Assembly: GCF_000716435.1 (NCBI RefSeq)
Contig: NZ_JNWO01000035.1
Location: 1 to 64,000 of the forward strand
Origin: Streptomyces xylophagus
Lineage (GTDB): Bacteria; Actinomycetota; Actinomycetes; Streptomycetales; Streptomycetaceae
Direction of reading: 5' to 3'
Length of the DNA: 64,000 nucleotides
Positions 47,192 through 56,274 of this stretch are shown here, piece by piece. A program made the position numbers and the translations under genes. The notes beneath the pieces were generated by a model that saw only the letters and a list, made by a program, of their open reading frames with translations, ran no database searches and was not told where the DNA came from. Numbering within the stretch: position 1 is the stretch's first letter; each line of letters starts with the position of its first letter.

Positions 47192-50100
47192 ATGGCGCTG
47201 CGAGTCGGTCGGCGATTCTTCCTTGCGCTGGGTGTGGGCCGCTATTGCCACCTCCCGGCGCACGAACAACTGGGGCAGGTTCCCGCGGACGTACGCGCCG
47301 TGCGTGAACTGTTCGCCGATCTCGGCTACCGGCCCGTCCTGGCCGGCCTCGGGGAGTACGACACCGCCGAGCAGATCCGTCAGAAGCTGCGGCACTGGTC
47401 GACCGACGCCGCCCTCACCGCCGACGACGTGGTCGTCCTGTACTTCGCCGGACATGGCCTGGTCCAGGACCGTGACCGGCACTATCTGTTGTGCTGGGAC
47501 TCCCGGGCCGACGAGGACGCGGCGACCACGGCCCTGGCCACCGAGGACCTCGTCCGCATCCTGTGCCGGGGCGAGCTGCGCCATCTGCTGCTCGTCCTGG
47601 ACACCTGTGCCGGCGGGGCGGGCGGTGCGGAGGCCGCCGCGCTCGCGTTGCAGTCGATCGCCTACCGGCACGGCGGTGACGGAACCTCCAGCGGCCTGTG
47701 GTTCCTTGCCTCCGCCCGCCGCAAGGACATCGCCGAGGAAGGGCGATTCGTCGCGGCGCTGAGTTCCGCCGTGGAGATCACCACCGGGCGGACCGGGCAG
47801 CGGCAGCAGTACCTCGACCTCGCCGAACTGGTGAAGGCCGTGAACGAGCGGTTCGAGGCGGACGGCCTCGGCCAGCGCGCCGAACTCGCCAGCGGACTGG
47901 TCACCGGCCTGGCCCCCTTCCTGCCCAACTCCGGCTACCGGGAGGCGCTTCCGCCCATCGGCACCGATCTGGAGGTTCAGCGCCGGGTGGCCGGACAGGA
48001 CCTCGCCGAGCACTTCGGGCCGCGCTCGCGCGGGGTCGAGTTCGAGTCCGAGCACGGCCTGTACTTCAGCGGGCGCGCCCGTGTCCTGACCGAACTCACC
48101 GCGTGGCTGACCGGTGAGGAGGGCGACGGCCGGGGCCGGGTCGTCACCGGCCGGCCGGGCTGCGGCAAGTCGGCCGTCCTCGGCCGGGTCGTCGCCCTGT
48201 CCGATCCCGGCTACCGCCCCCGCTTCGACCTCGGCGCGCTCGACCCCGCGACGGTCGTCCCCGAGGGCTGTGTGACGTCCGCGGTGCACGCCCGCCACAA
48301 GCGGCTCGACGAGATCGTCGAACGCATCGCGGACAACCTGGGCGTGAGTGTCGACGGCTCCGCCGCCCTCCTCCAGGAACTCACCCGGCGCGGCCGTAAG
48401 GGCCCGCCAGTCGTCATCGTCGTCGACGCGGTCGACGAGGCCGGCTCCGACACGGCCGCCGACGCCGGCGGGCACGGCGAACCCCGTCGGATCACCCGCG
48501 AGTTGCTGCGGCCCATGTCCGAGATCCAGGGCGTACGACTGCTGGTGGGCACCCGCCACGAACTGGTCACCCCGCTCGGCCCCACCTTCCACTGCATCGA
48601 CCTCGACATCCTCGGGTATCGCGCGGAGCAGGGCGACGTCGCCGGGTACGTCACCAAGATGCTCCTCGCCACGGAGGAGCCCGAGGTCCACAGCCCCTAC
48701 CGTGACCGTCCCGACCTCGCCCACGCGGTCGCCGCGGGCGTCGCCGCCAGGGCCGCCGGCGTATACCTCTACGCCCGGACCACCGCCCGCACCCTGCGCT
48801 CGGACCGCGTCGCCGTCGACACTCGACGCCCGGGCTGGGCGGACGAGTTGCCCAGCGAGATCGGCGAGGCCTTCGACGACTACCTCGCCCGTTTCGGCCC
48901 CGACGAGCCAAGGGTCCGCCGCATGCTGCTCGCCCTCGCCTTCTCCGAGGGCACCGGCCTGCCACGCGGGCGCATCTGGACCAGGCTCAGCAGCGTGATC
49001 TCGGGCGTCGAGTGCACCGAGGCGGACGTCTCCTGGGCCCTCGACGTCGCCGAGGCGTATGTGGCGGAGGTGGTCGACGACGACCGGCGCTCGGTGTACC
49101 GGCTCTACCACAAGGCGTTGGCGGAGCATCTGCGCAGGACGGCCGGTCGGGCGACGGCCGAGATCCAGCGAGCCGTCGTCGACGCCCTCGTGTCCGTCGT
49201 CCCGGCCGTCACCGACGGCAGACGGGACTGGCTCGCCGCGGCACCCTACGTCCGTCAGCACCTGGCCACCCACGCCGCGGCCGCCGGCCGGCTGGCCGAG
49301 CTCATCGAGGACCCCGGCTTTCTGCTCGCCTGCGAACCCCTGGGCCTGCTGCGCGCGTTGACGTCGGTCGACGGCGACTCCTCACGGCGCATCCGCACCG
49401 CCTACGAGCAGGTGGCGCACCGGCTGACCCCCGACCGCTCACTCGGCGCCCGCGCGGCCGACCTCCAACTGTCCGCGCGGCGCTGCGAGGCCGACGGCCT
49501 GGCGGACCGCGTCGAGCACCTCGGCGTGGACTTGCCGTGGACCGCGCGCTGGGCATGGTGGTCCGCCAGTGGCGCCCACCGGCTGCTCAGCGGGCACACC
49601 AGGAGCGTCGCCTGCGTCTCCGTGGGCCACCTCGACGAACGCCCTGTCACCGTGACCGGCAGCTGGGACGGCACGGTCCGGGTCTGGGACCTCACCACTC
49701 AGCGGCAGATCGGCGAACCGCTGGCGATGGGGGTCGCGGTGAGCGCGGTCGCCATCGGTGAACTGGGCGACTACACCGTGGTCCTGGCCGGAGGCGTCGA
49801 CGGTACGGTCCGGGTCTGGGACCTCTCCGCGGGTCAGCCGTACGGTTCTCCGCTGACCGGGCACACCAATGTGATCCGGGTCATCCGTGTCTGCACTCTG
49901 GCCGGCCGGACGGTGGTGCTGACGGCCGGCGGTGACGGAACGGCACGTCTGTGGGACCTCGCCGAGCGCGCACAGCTCGGAGCGCCACTGGCCGGGCACA
50001 GGCGCACGGTGTGGGACGCGGTCCTGGCGAAGGTCGATGGACGCGCGTTGGCCGTCACCGGCGGGGACGACAAGGCCGTACGAATATGGGAACTCGGCGA

Positions 50101-52438
50101 TGTCCTGAACGGCGGTGACGCGCGGGTCGACGGCAGTCCGCTGATCGGGCCCGCAGGCGGAGTCAAGGCCTTGTGCACGGGGGAGGTGGACGGCCGCACC
50201 CTCCTGCTCGTCGGGGACACGACCGGCACGATAGGCCTGTGGGATCTCGCCGAGCGTCGGCAGATCGGTGAACCGGTCGCCGCGCACCGCTACTTCGAGC
50301 GCAGCGGGGTACTGTCCGCCGCCATGGGAAGCTTCGGCGGCCGTACGGTGGCGCTGACCTGTGGCCGGCAGGAGACACGGCTGTGGGATCTGCCGAGCCT
50401 GCGCCAACTGGTGCCACCACTGCGCGGCCACATGGACGACATCTCGGCGGCGGCCCTCACCACCCGCGGGGACACGTCCCTGGCGGTGACCGTCAGCAAC
50501 GACCGGACCGCGCGTGTCTGGGACCTGTCCGCCGATCAGCCGAACGACGGTCACAGCGGGCAGGTGGACGCCCTCGCCGTCCAGGAGATCCGTGGCGCCC
50601 CCTTGGCGCTCACAGGCGGAGCCGACGGCACGGCCCGCCTGTGGGACCTGCGGACCCGTGAGCAGATCGGCCGCACGATGGAGGGGCACCAGGGGCGTGT
50701 GCCCGCCGTGGCTCTGGGCACGGTGTGCGGTCGGCCCGTGGCCGTCACGGGAGGCGAGGACACCCAGGTCAGATGCTGGGACCCGGTGACCGGTCGGCCC
50801 TTGGGGCCCGCGCTGGCCGGTCACACGAACGTGGTGCGTTGTGTCGCGCTCGGCACGCTGGACGGCGCCGCCGTCCTGGTGAGCGGCAGTGAGGACGGAA
50901 CGGTCCGGATCTGGCGGCAGACCACGGGCGAGCCCCTGTCCCCACCCCTGGACACCCACATCGGCGGTGTCGAGCACCTGGCCGTCCGCAGCGTGGGCCG
51001 CAGGCTCCAGATCGCGGTCGCGACCGCCCTCGACCACGCGTACGTCTGGCATGTGGACTCGCAGGGCACACGAACCCTGGAGGCCCACCTGGATCTGGAG
51101 GAACTCTCGCTGTACTCCCGCGCCCTGGGAGTCGCCTTCCTCGGGGACCGTCCCGTTGTCCTGTCCAGCCGTGAGGGCAACGGGGTGTACGTCCACGACA
51201 TCGCGACCCGCGCGTCGGTGGGCGGACCGCTGGTCGGACACACCAACGGGGTGCTGTGCGGCGCGCTCGCCCGGATCGGCGGTCGCACCCTGGTCGCCTC
51301 CCTCGCCTACGACGACAGCGTGCGGGTGTGGGACCTGGACATGGCCTCGGCCCTGGACCCACCGCTGGAGGGCATGACGAGGACGAACGACGTCACACGG
51401 TTCTGCCCGCCCGCACTCGGCACGGTCGATGGAGCGCCGGTCGTCGTGACCGCCTTCACCCGTGAGGTACGTGTCTGGGACATCACCAGCATGAGTCCGG
51501 TTGGCGAGCCGTTGTGCGGGGTTGACCGCAGCCTGGTCTCCGCGGACCTTGTCACGGCACCCGACGGAGGGGCGATGGTCGTGACCGGGAGCCGGTACGG
51601 CGGCGTCCGTTTCCACGACCTCGACACCGGAGCACAGATCGCCCCCCACATCACCTCGGGCAACTACCAGTTCCATGCCTCCGGTGCCCGCCTGAACGAC
51701 GAGACAGTGGTCGTGATGAGCAGTTGGGTGGAAGCGGACGCTTGGACCCTGCTGCCGCGCCGCCGTCTCGGCAAGCGGTTCGGCACGTCCTGGCGGACTT
51801 CCCTGCACACCATCGACGGCAAGGCGTTCGTCGTGTCCGTCGCGGGCGACTTCACCCTGCACGCCTGGGACATGCGTACCCAGGCCCCCGTCTGCCCATC
51901 GATGCCCGGTCACACCGCCCAGGTCATGGACCTGCGGGCGGTCCGGGCGGGGGAGAGGGAACTCCTGGCCAGCGCCTCCCTCGACGGCACGGTACGACTG
52001 TGGGACCTGCGCACCGGCGAACTGGTCGGCGAGCCGTTGACGGGGCACGAACGGGGGGCGTTCAGCGTGGACTTCGTGCGCCACGGAAGCGGGCTCCTCG
52101 GCGTGGGCTGCGGTGACGGTCGGCTGGTCTTTCGAGACCTGGAGACCCTGGTCGTCGCAGGGCCCGAACTGGAGCCGTTCCCCTCCAGGGCCAGGGCCCT
52201 CAGAGCGGCGGACATCCGCGGAGTCCCGCTCCTCATCGCCGGTGACGACTACGGACGGGTGCGCGTCTGGGACACCCGACAGCCGGGCTGGACCGCCGAA
52301 CTCGACGTGGGTGGCGGCATCAACGCCGTGGCCGCGGCCCCCTCCGGACATGTCTGCCTGGCGACGGAGATGGGCGTGGTGGTCCTCGGCCTCAACGTCG
52401 GCGAAGCCCTGGAGCCCCGCGGGGGAGCGGCCCGATGA
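47192..52438 (+). CDS. Caspase-like / STAND NTPase / WD40 sensor protein
   Basis: 1748 residues. Residues 8-245: a caspase-like (C14) protease with catalytic H88 in YFAGHG and C139 in LDTCAGG. Residues about 290-790: a STAND/NACHT-type NTPase with Walker A GRPGCGKS at 320-327 and Walker B VVIVVDAVDE at 407-416, then helical and winged-helix parts. From about 795 to the end: some 20-21 WD40 blades (VTGSWDGTVRVWDL type), enough for three seven-bladed propellers. In such proteins the propellers sense a ligand, the NTPase oligomerises and the caspase is unleashed. TACAGT at 47159-47164 is a likely -10 box. It is coupled to the hydrolase downstream. Confidence 0.92.
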   Translation: MALRVGRRFFLALGVGRYCHLPAHEQLGQVPADVRAVRELFADLGYRPVLAGLGEYDTAEQIRQKLRHWSTDAALTADDVVVLYFAGHGLVQDRDRHYLLCWDSRADEDAATTALATEDLVRILCRGELRHLLLVLDTCAGGAGGAEAAALALQSIAYRHGGDGTSSGLWFLASARRKDIAEEGRFVAALSSAVEITTGRTGQRQQYLDLAELVKAVNERFEADGLGQRAELASGLVTGLAPFLPNSGYREALPPIGTDLEVQRRVAGQDLAEHFGPRSRGVEFESEHGLYFSGRARVLTELTAWLTGEEGDGRGRVVTGRPGCGKSAVLGRVVALSDPGYRPRFDLGALDPATVVPEGCVTSAVHARHKRLDEIVERIADNLGVSVDGSAALLQELTRRGRKGPPVVIVVDAVDEAGSDTAADAGGHGEPRRITRELLRPMSEIQGVRLLVGTRHELVTPLGPTFHCIDLDILGYRAEQGDVAGYVTKMLLATEEPEVHSPYRDRPDLAHAVAAGVAARAAGVYLYARTTARTLRSDRVAVDTRRPGWADELPSEIGEAFDDYLARFGPDEPRVRRMLLALAFSEGTGLPRGRIWTRLSSVISGVECTEADVSWALDVAEAYVAEVVDDDRRSVYRLYHKALAEHLRRTAGRATAEIQRAVVDALVSVVPAVTDGRRDWLAAAPYVRQHLATHAAAAGRLAELIEDPGFLLACEPLGLLRALTSVDGDSSRRIRTAYEQVAHRLTPDRSLGARAADLQLSARRCEADGLADRVEHLGVDLPWTARWAWWSASGAHRLLSGHTRSVACVSVGHLDERPVTVTGSWDGTVRVWDLTTQRQIGEPLAMGVAVSAVAIGELGDYTVVLAGGVDGTVRVWDLSAGQPYGSPLTGHTNVIRVIRVCTLAGRTVVLTAGGDGTARLWDLAERAQLGAPLAGHRRTVWDAVLAKVDGRALAVTGGDDKAVRIWELGDVLNGGDARVDGSPLIGPAGGVKALCTGEVDGRTLLLVGDTTGTIGLWDLAERRQIGEPVAAHRYFERSGVLSAAMGSFGGRTVALTCGRQETRLWDLPSLRQLVPPLRGHMDDISAAALTTRGDTSLAVTVSNDRTARVWDLSADQPNDGHSGQVDALAVQEIRGAPLALTGGADGTARLWDLRTREQIGRTMEGHQGRVPAVALGTVCGRPVAVTGGEDTQVRCWDPVTGRPLGPALAGHTNVVRCVALGTLDGAAVLVSGSEDGTVRIWRQTTGEPLSPPLDTHIGGVEHLAVRSVGRRLQIAVATALDHAYVWHVDSQGTRTLEAHLDLEELSLYSRALGVAFLGDRPVVLSSREGNGVYVHDIATRASVGGPLVGHTNGVLCGALARIGGRTLVASLAYDDSVRVWDLDMASALDPPLEGMTRTNDVTRFCPPALGTVDGAPVVVTAFTREVRVWDITSMSPVGEPLCGVDRSLVSADLVTAPDGGAMVVTGSRYGGVRFHDLDTGAQIAPHITSGNYQFHASGARLNDETVVVMSSWVEADAWTLLPRRRLGKRFGTSWRTSLHTIDGKAFVVSVAGDFTLHAWDMRTQAPVCPSMPGHTAQVMDLRAVRAGERELLASASLDGTVRLWDLRTGELVGEPLTGHERGAFSVDFVRHGSGLLGVGCGDGRLVFRDLETLVVAGPELEPFPSRARALRAADIRGVPLLIAGDDYGRVRVWDTRQPGWTAELDVGGGINAVAAAPSGHVCLATEMGVVVLGLNVGEALEPRGGAAR

Positions 52439-53295
52439 CCCGCCTCGTCCTCCTCCACGGCATAGCCCAGCAGCACAAGGGCCCCCAGTCCCTCCTCGCC
52501 GACTGGTACCCGGCCCTCGCCGACGGCGTCACCCGCGCCGGCGCCACGCTGGAACGGCAGGAGGTGACCATGGCGTTCTACGGCGATGTGTTCCGACCCG
52601 CGGGCCACCGGGGCCTCGGCGAGCCCGAGTTGGACGCCTCCGACGTCGAGGACGGGCTCGAACGGGACCTGCTGCTGGCCTGGTGGGAGGCGGCGGCCCG
52701 GGCGGAGAGCCGGGTGCCCGGACCGGACGCGGCGGCGCGCGGCCGTACCCCCTACCTGGTGCAGCGCGCCCTCAACGCCCTCAGCCACTCGGCCTTCTTC
52801 GCCGGTCTCAGCGATCGGCTGCTGATCTCCGACGCCCGTCAGGTCCGCCGCTACTTCACCGAACCTGACCTGCGCGGCGCCGTCCAGGAACGCTTCCTCG
52901 CCGCCCTGACCGAACGGACCGAGGTCGTCGTCGCCCACTCGCTGGGCACCGCCGTCGCCTACGAGGCGTTGTGCGCCCACCCCGAGCTGCCTGACCTGAC
53001 TCTGGTCACCCTCGGCTCGCCGCTCGCGGTACGTGGCCTCGTCCTCGACCGGTTGGTCCCGGCTCCGCGCGACGGACGTGCCCGCTGGCCGGCCCCCGTC
53101 AAGGACTGGACCAACATCGCCGACCGGGGCGATGTCGTGGCCCTGACCAAGGAACTGGCAACGGTGTTCGGCGACCGCGTCACCGACCTCCTCGTGCACA
53201 ACGGAGCCAAGGCTCACGACGTGCGGCCCTATCTCACCGCACGTGAGACAGGGCGCGCGATCGCCTCGGCCCTCAGAGGAACGCCGAGTGGTTGA
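52435..53295 (+). CDS. Alpha/beta hydrolase coupled to the caspase-STAND gene
   Basis: A 286-residue hydrolase without signal peptide. The oxyanion region is LLHGIAQQHKGP at the N-terminus, the nucleophile elbow VVVAHSLGTAVAYEAL (Ser169), and a late histidine in NGAKAHDVRPYL; the fold is that of PGAP1/lipase-like esterases. Its ATG overlaps the stop of the caspase-STAND gene as ATGA, so equal synthesis is expected. Lipase-type effectors are common partners of such sensors in phage defence; whether this one is an effector, a caspase substrate or an antidote is unknown. Confidence 0.85.
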   Translation: MTRLVLLHGIAQQHKGPQSLLADWYPALADGVTRAGATLERQEVTMAFYGDVFRPAGHRGLGEPELDASDVEDGLERDLLLAWWEAAARAESRVPGPDAAARGRTPYLVQRALNALSHSAFFAGLSDRLLISDARQVRRYFTEPDLRGAVQERFLAALTERTEVVVAHSLGTAVAYEALCAHPELPDLTLVTLGSPLAVRGLVLDRLVPAPRDGRARWPAPVKDWTNIADRGDVVALTKELATVFGDRVTDLLVHNGAKAHDVRPYLTARETGRAIASALRGTPSG

Positions 53296-53339
53296 GGGAA
53301 AAGTGAATGCCCTCGCCCTCAAGGGGACGAACTACCGGT

Positions 53340-54917
53340 TCACGGAGTCAGCCGGGCGATCCGGAGGCTCGTGGCGGTCGGCGACGCCCCGGCGAGCGCG
53401 GTCGCATAGGTCGGAGTGACCGGCGCGTACGCCCAGGTCAGCGTGCCGTTCTTCAGGACCGCTATGTCGCCGCTGATCCGGGCGGTCACCACCTTGTCCG
53501 TGCTCTGGAACTTGCCGTTCCAGTCGATGAGCCGTAGGTGGGTGCCCGTGAAGGTGCCGGTGCAGGTGCCGGCGTTGCACTTGGCACCCTTCAGGGACTC
53601 CCAGGAGACCAGGAGGCGGTCCTTGCCGTACGGGGCGATGTGCACGTTGACGTTCTCGGTGCCTGCCGCGCTCGTGAGGTAAATCGCTTTGCCGGGGCCG
53701 GAGTTGCGGTTGGCCATGAAGGCGACGGCGACCTGGTGGGTGCTCGTCTTCGGGGTCACCGTCCAGCCGCGTCCGCTGGAGTCGGCGGAGTTCTTCTTGG
53801 CCGAGGCGGCGCCGCGGGAGGCGAAGGCGGTGGCGTAGCGGCCGGTCGCCGACTTCACCAGGTCACCTGTGCGGCCGGGGAAGGTACCACCGCAGTACCC
53901 TGCCCAGCACTGTTCGCGCTGCACGACCGGTGCGACGTCCGGGGCGCCGATCCCGGTGGAGACGAACAGGCCCGAGCGCCAGTCGTCGAAGCAGAGCGAG
54001 GTGAAGGCGCCGGTCGTCTCGGCGTGCAGCGCGATGCCCTCGTTGTGGCTGCAGCCCCAGCTCCAACCACCGCTCAGCTTGGCGCCCTTGGAGCTGATGT
54101 ACGTCAACTTGTCGCCGAAGTGGCCGTCGGCGAAGCCGCCCGCGCCGTGCACGACGAAGTACGCGCCGTACTTGGTGCCGTTCCAGGTGAGTTGGCCGTC
54201 GAGACCGGGGGAGGTGTCGTTCGAGGCGGTGCCGGTGAGCTTGGTGCGGAAGGTCTGCTTGCCGTTGGTGTAGCGGATGATCGCGGCGGCCGTCTCCTTC
54301 CACTTGTTGGTGTCGGCCACCCGGGTGAGCAGCGCGAAGCCGTCGTTGTGCGCGACCAGACCGCCGACCTCCTTGGCGCCCTTGACGACCGTGTCGGCGC
54401 CGGAGCGGGTTCCGGCGGCGGTGAGCGGGGTGACATGGACGCCGTCGGCGGCGGGCCAGGCCACGCGCAGGGTGCCGTTGGGGGCCACGGCCGTGGACGT
54501 CCGCGTCCACTCGCGGGTGTTGTTGTAACCGGCCGTCAGATAGGGGAACTTGGCGGCGAGCGTCACCGTGGTGCTGGTCGGGGAGAGCGTGCCGGTCGCG
54601 GCCTTGGCGGCCGTCGCGGTCTTCGCGGCGGCCTGGGGCGTGGTCTTCGCCGAGGCGGACGCGGTCGCCGTACCGGAGGCGGACGTGGAGCCGTCGGCGG
54701 CGGCCTCGGAGGAAGCCGAGGCGGTGGTGGACGCGGAGGCGGACGTGGATGTCTTCGCCGCGGTCGAGTCGCCGCTGCCGCCGCTGTTCGTCGCCGCGGT
54801 CGCGTACCACGCGCCGCCCAGCAGGGCCGCGACGGCGAGCGAGCCCGCGAGCGGCTTGCGGGCGATGCGGCGGCGGGAACGGCGACGGTGCGTCGTGGTG
54901 CGTCTTGCGTTGGTCAT
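53340..54917 (-). CDS. Secreted protein with low-complexity linker and propeller-like domain
   Basis: A 525-residue protein. A strongly basic N-terminus (HRRRSRRRIARK) and one hydrophobic helix (AVAALLGGAWYATAA) form an export signal or anchor. Residues 48-110 are a Ser/Ala/Thr-rich linker of almost pure low complexity. The remainder, with seven or so similar beta segments (KWKETAAAIIRYTNGKQTF, LTWNGTKYGAYFVVHGAGGF, GTFTGTHLRLIDWNGKF) and paired cysteines (QCWAGYCGG, CNAGTC), looks like a beta-propeller. The function is unknown. GGGGAC precedes the ATG. Confidence 0.75.
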   Translation of the reverse strand: MTNARRTTTHRRRSRRRIARKPLAGSLAVAALLGGAWYATAATNSGGSGDSTAAKTSTSASASTTASASSEAAADGSTSASGTATASASAKTTPQAAAKTATAAKAATGTLSPTSTTVTLAAKFPYLTAGYNNTREWTRTSTAVAPNGTLRVAWPAADGVHVTPLTAAGTRSGADTVVKGAKEVGGLVAHNDGFALLTRVADTNKWKETAAAIIRYTNGKQTFRTKLTGTASNDTSPGLDGQLTWNGTKYGAYFVVHGAGGFADGHFGDKLTYISSKGAKLSGGWSWGCSHNEGIALHAETTGAFTSLCFDDWRSGLFVSTGIGAPDVAPVVQREQCWAGYCGGTFPGRTGDLVKSATGRYATAFASRGAASAKKNSADSSGRGWTVTPKTSTHQVAVAFMANRNSGPGKAIYLTSAAGTENVNVHIAPYGKDRLLVSWESLKGAKCNAGTCTGTFTGTHLRLIDWNGKFQSTDKVVTARISGDIAVLKNGTLTWAYAPVTPTYATALAGASPTATSLRIARLTP

Positions 54918-55111
54918 GTCCCCAAGTCGCCGCTCGCGCGGGGGAGGTTGCCGTGGTGTCGGGCGCAATATTTCCGACGCGCCCCGGAGACGTCCGGAGG
55001 GTTCGGAGGTGAGACCGGCTCCACAGCCGAGGCGGGCCGATCCTGGTACGTTGGATGCTTTCCTGGGTATCAGACCCTTTGGACTCATCACCGGCGAGGG
55101 ACCGAGGAACC

Positions 55112-55540
55112 ATGACCATGGACCCCGGCGACAAGCGACTGGCGGCTGCCGTCGTGATGGACGACGACGGGCGTGTGCTCCTGGTGCGGCGCAGCGTGAC
55201 CGAGAGGTTCCTGCCGCGCGTGTGGGGCGTTCCGTGCGGAAAGCTGGAGCCGGACGAGCTGCCCGAGGACGGTGCGCTGCGGGAGCTGAAGGAAGAGACC
55301 GGGCTCCTCGGCGAGATCGTCCGCAAGATCGGTGAATCGTCCTTCGTGAGTGAGTACCGAGGCCGCGACATCAAGAACTGGCAGGACAACTTCCTGGTCA
55401 GGCCGCTGACCCGGGACATCACCCTGCCCGAGCCCGACCAGGCGTACCTCTGGCTCCCGCCGGCCGGGCTCACGAGCGCGGGCATCGACATCGACGCGTA
55501 CAACCTGGACGTCGTACGACAGGCCCTCACGAACTTCTGA
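55112..55540 (+). CDS. Nudix hydrolase
   Basis: A 142-residue enzyme cleaving nucleoside diphosphates linked to another group. The Nudix box is complete: G-x5-E-x7-REL-x-EE-x-G (from GKLEPDE to LRELKEETG). The strand RVLLVRR precedes it in the standard place. The ATG at 55112 follows GAGGAA; the reading frame is open upstream but that part has no Nudix fold. It converges on the cupin gene with a 14-base overlap. The substrate is not deducible. Confidence 0.9.
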   Translation: MTMDPGDKRLAAAVVMDDDGRVLLVRRSVTERFLPRVWGVPCGKLEPDELPEDGALRELKEETGLLGEIVRKIGESSFVSEYRGRDIKNWQDNFLVRPLTRDITLPEPDQAYLWLPPAGLTSAGIDIDAYNLDVVRQALTNF

Positions 55541-56252
55541 GCGACTCCGCCAGGCCGTTCAGCGCGGCGAGGTAGTCCCGCGCGTCGAGCGGCACCTTCG
55601 CGACCGCCCCCGGATGCGGGCCCGCCGCCGTGAACACATCGGTGTGGCGCCGCCGGCCGGCACCCGTCTCTAGGAACAGCGTCACCGTGGGTACGTCCGT
55701 GTCGCACCAGGCTCGGTGCAGGGTGTGCGCGGGCAGGGCGTAGGCGCTGCCCGCCGCGTACTGCCCCACATGCGTCAGCCGCAGCCGCGCGGGACCCGTC
55801 GGCCGCAACCGCCAGTCGGCGCTGCGCTCGGCCAGCGACTCCTCGTACCGGTCCGCCGTGATCCCGCCGTCGCCCCGCGCGTCGTACAACTCCATGGCGA
55901 GCCGGCCCCGGACCACGTAAGAGGCAAGCGGGGAACGGTGGTTGTGGATGTCCTCATCGCCGATCGACTTCGCGCCCGGATGCCACAGATGGGCGCGCAG
56001 CATGTGGCGCGGGCCGCCGTCGATCAGCAACAGCTTGTCGAAACCCAGGACATGACGGTACGAAAGCCGGGCGCAGTGCTCCGGATCGCCCTCGCCGGAG
56101 GCGAGTTCGGCCACCAGCTCCAACAGGCGCTCGGGGGAGCCGAGTTCGGCGACGACCGCACGGGCGGCGGCCACCGTCTCGTGGTCGGACAGTTCGCCGT
56201 CCAGCGCCTCGGTCAGCAGCCGCCGCGCCGCCAGGACCTGCCGACCACCCAT
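55527..56252 (-). CDS. Cupin-fold protein, partner of the membrane toroid protein
   Basis: A 241-residue protein with a helical N-terminus (RRLLTEALDGELSDHETVAAARAVVAELGSPERLLELVAELA) and a cupin barrel with metal-type histidines: HLWHPGAKSIGDEDIHNHRSPLASYVVRGRLAMELYD and HTLHRAWCD. It resembles small-molecule dioxygenases or sensors of the cysteine-dioxygenase/RmlC group but with no assigned substrate. GGGGAG is 7 bases before the ATG at 56252. It lies 22 bases after the stop of the membrane toroid gene on the same strand, so they form a two-gene operon. Confidence 0.75.
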   Translation of the reverse strand: MGGRQVLAARRLLTEALDGELSDHETVAAARAVVAELGSPERLLELVAELASGEGDPEHCARLSYRHVLGFDKLLLIDGGPRHMLRAHLWHPGAKSIGDEDIHNHRSPLASYVVRGRLAMELYDARGDGGITADRYEESLAERSADWRLRPTGPARLRLTHVGQYAAGSAYALPAHTLHRAWCDTDVPTVTLFLETGAGRRRHTDVFTAAGPHPGAVAKVPLDARDYLAALNGLAESLRSS

Positions 56253-56274
56253 GCACTCACTCCCCAACCGCGGC

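Noticed and set aside
46541..49273. 910-codon minus-strand frame across the DUF2264 and caspase genes
   Set aside because: Spans two opposite-strand genes with clear domains; composition is that of a shadow frame.
49600..52300. Tandem DNA repeats or CRISPR-like array in the WD40 gene
   Set aside because: Similarity is at protein level with diverged DNA of about 120-130 bases per blade and no spacers.
49439..52351. 970-codon minus-strand reading frame opposite the WD40 region
   Set aside because: It is a mirror of the WD40 repeats; codon third positions fit the plus strand and no domain is visible.
53292..53322. Hairpin TTGAGGG/CCCTCAA after the defence-type operon
   Set aside because: Only 7 paired bases with an 17-base loop; too weak to call a terminator.
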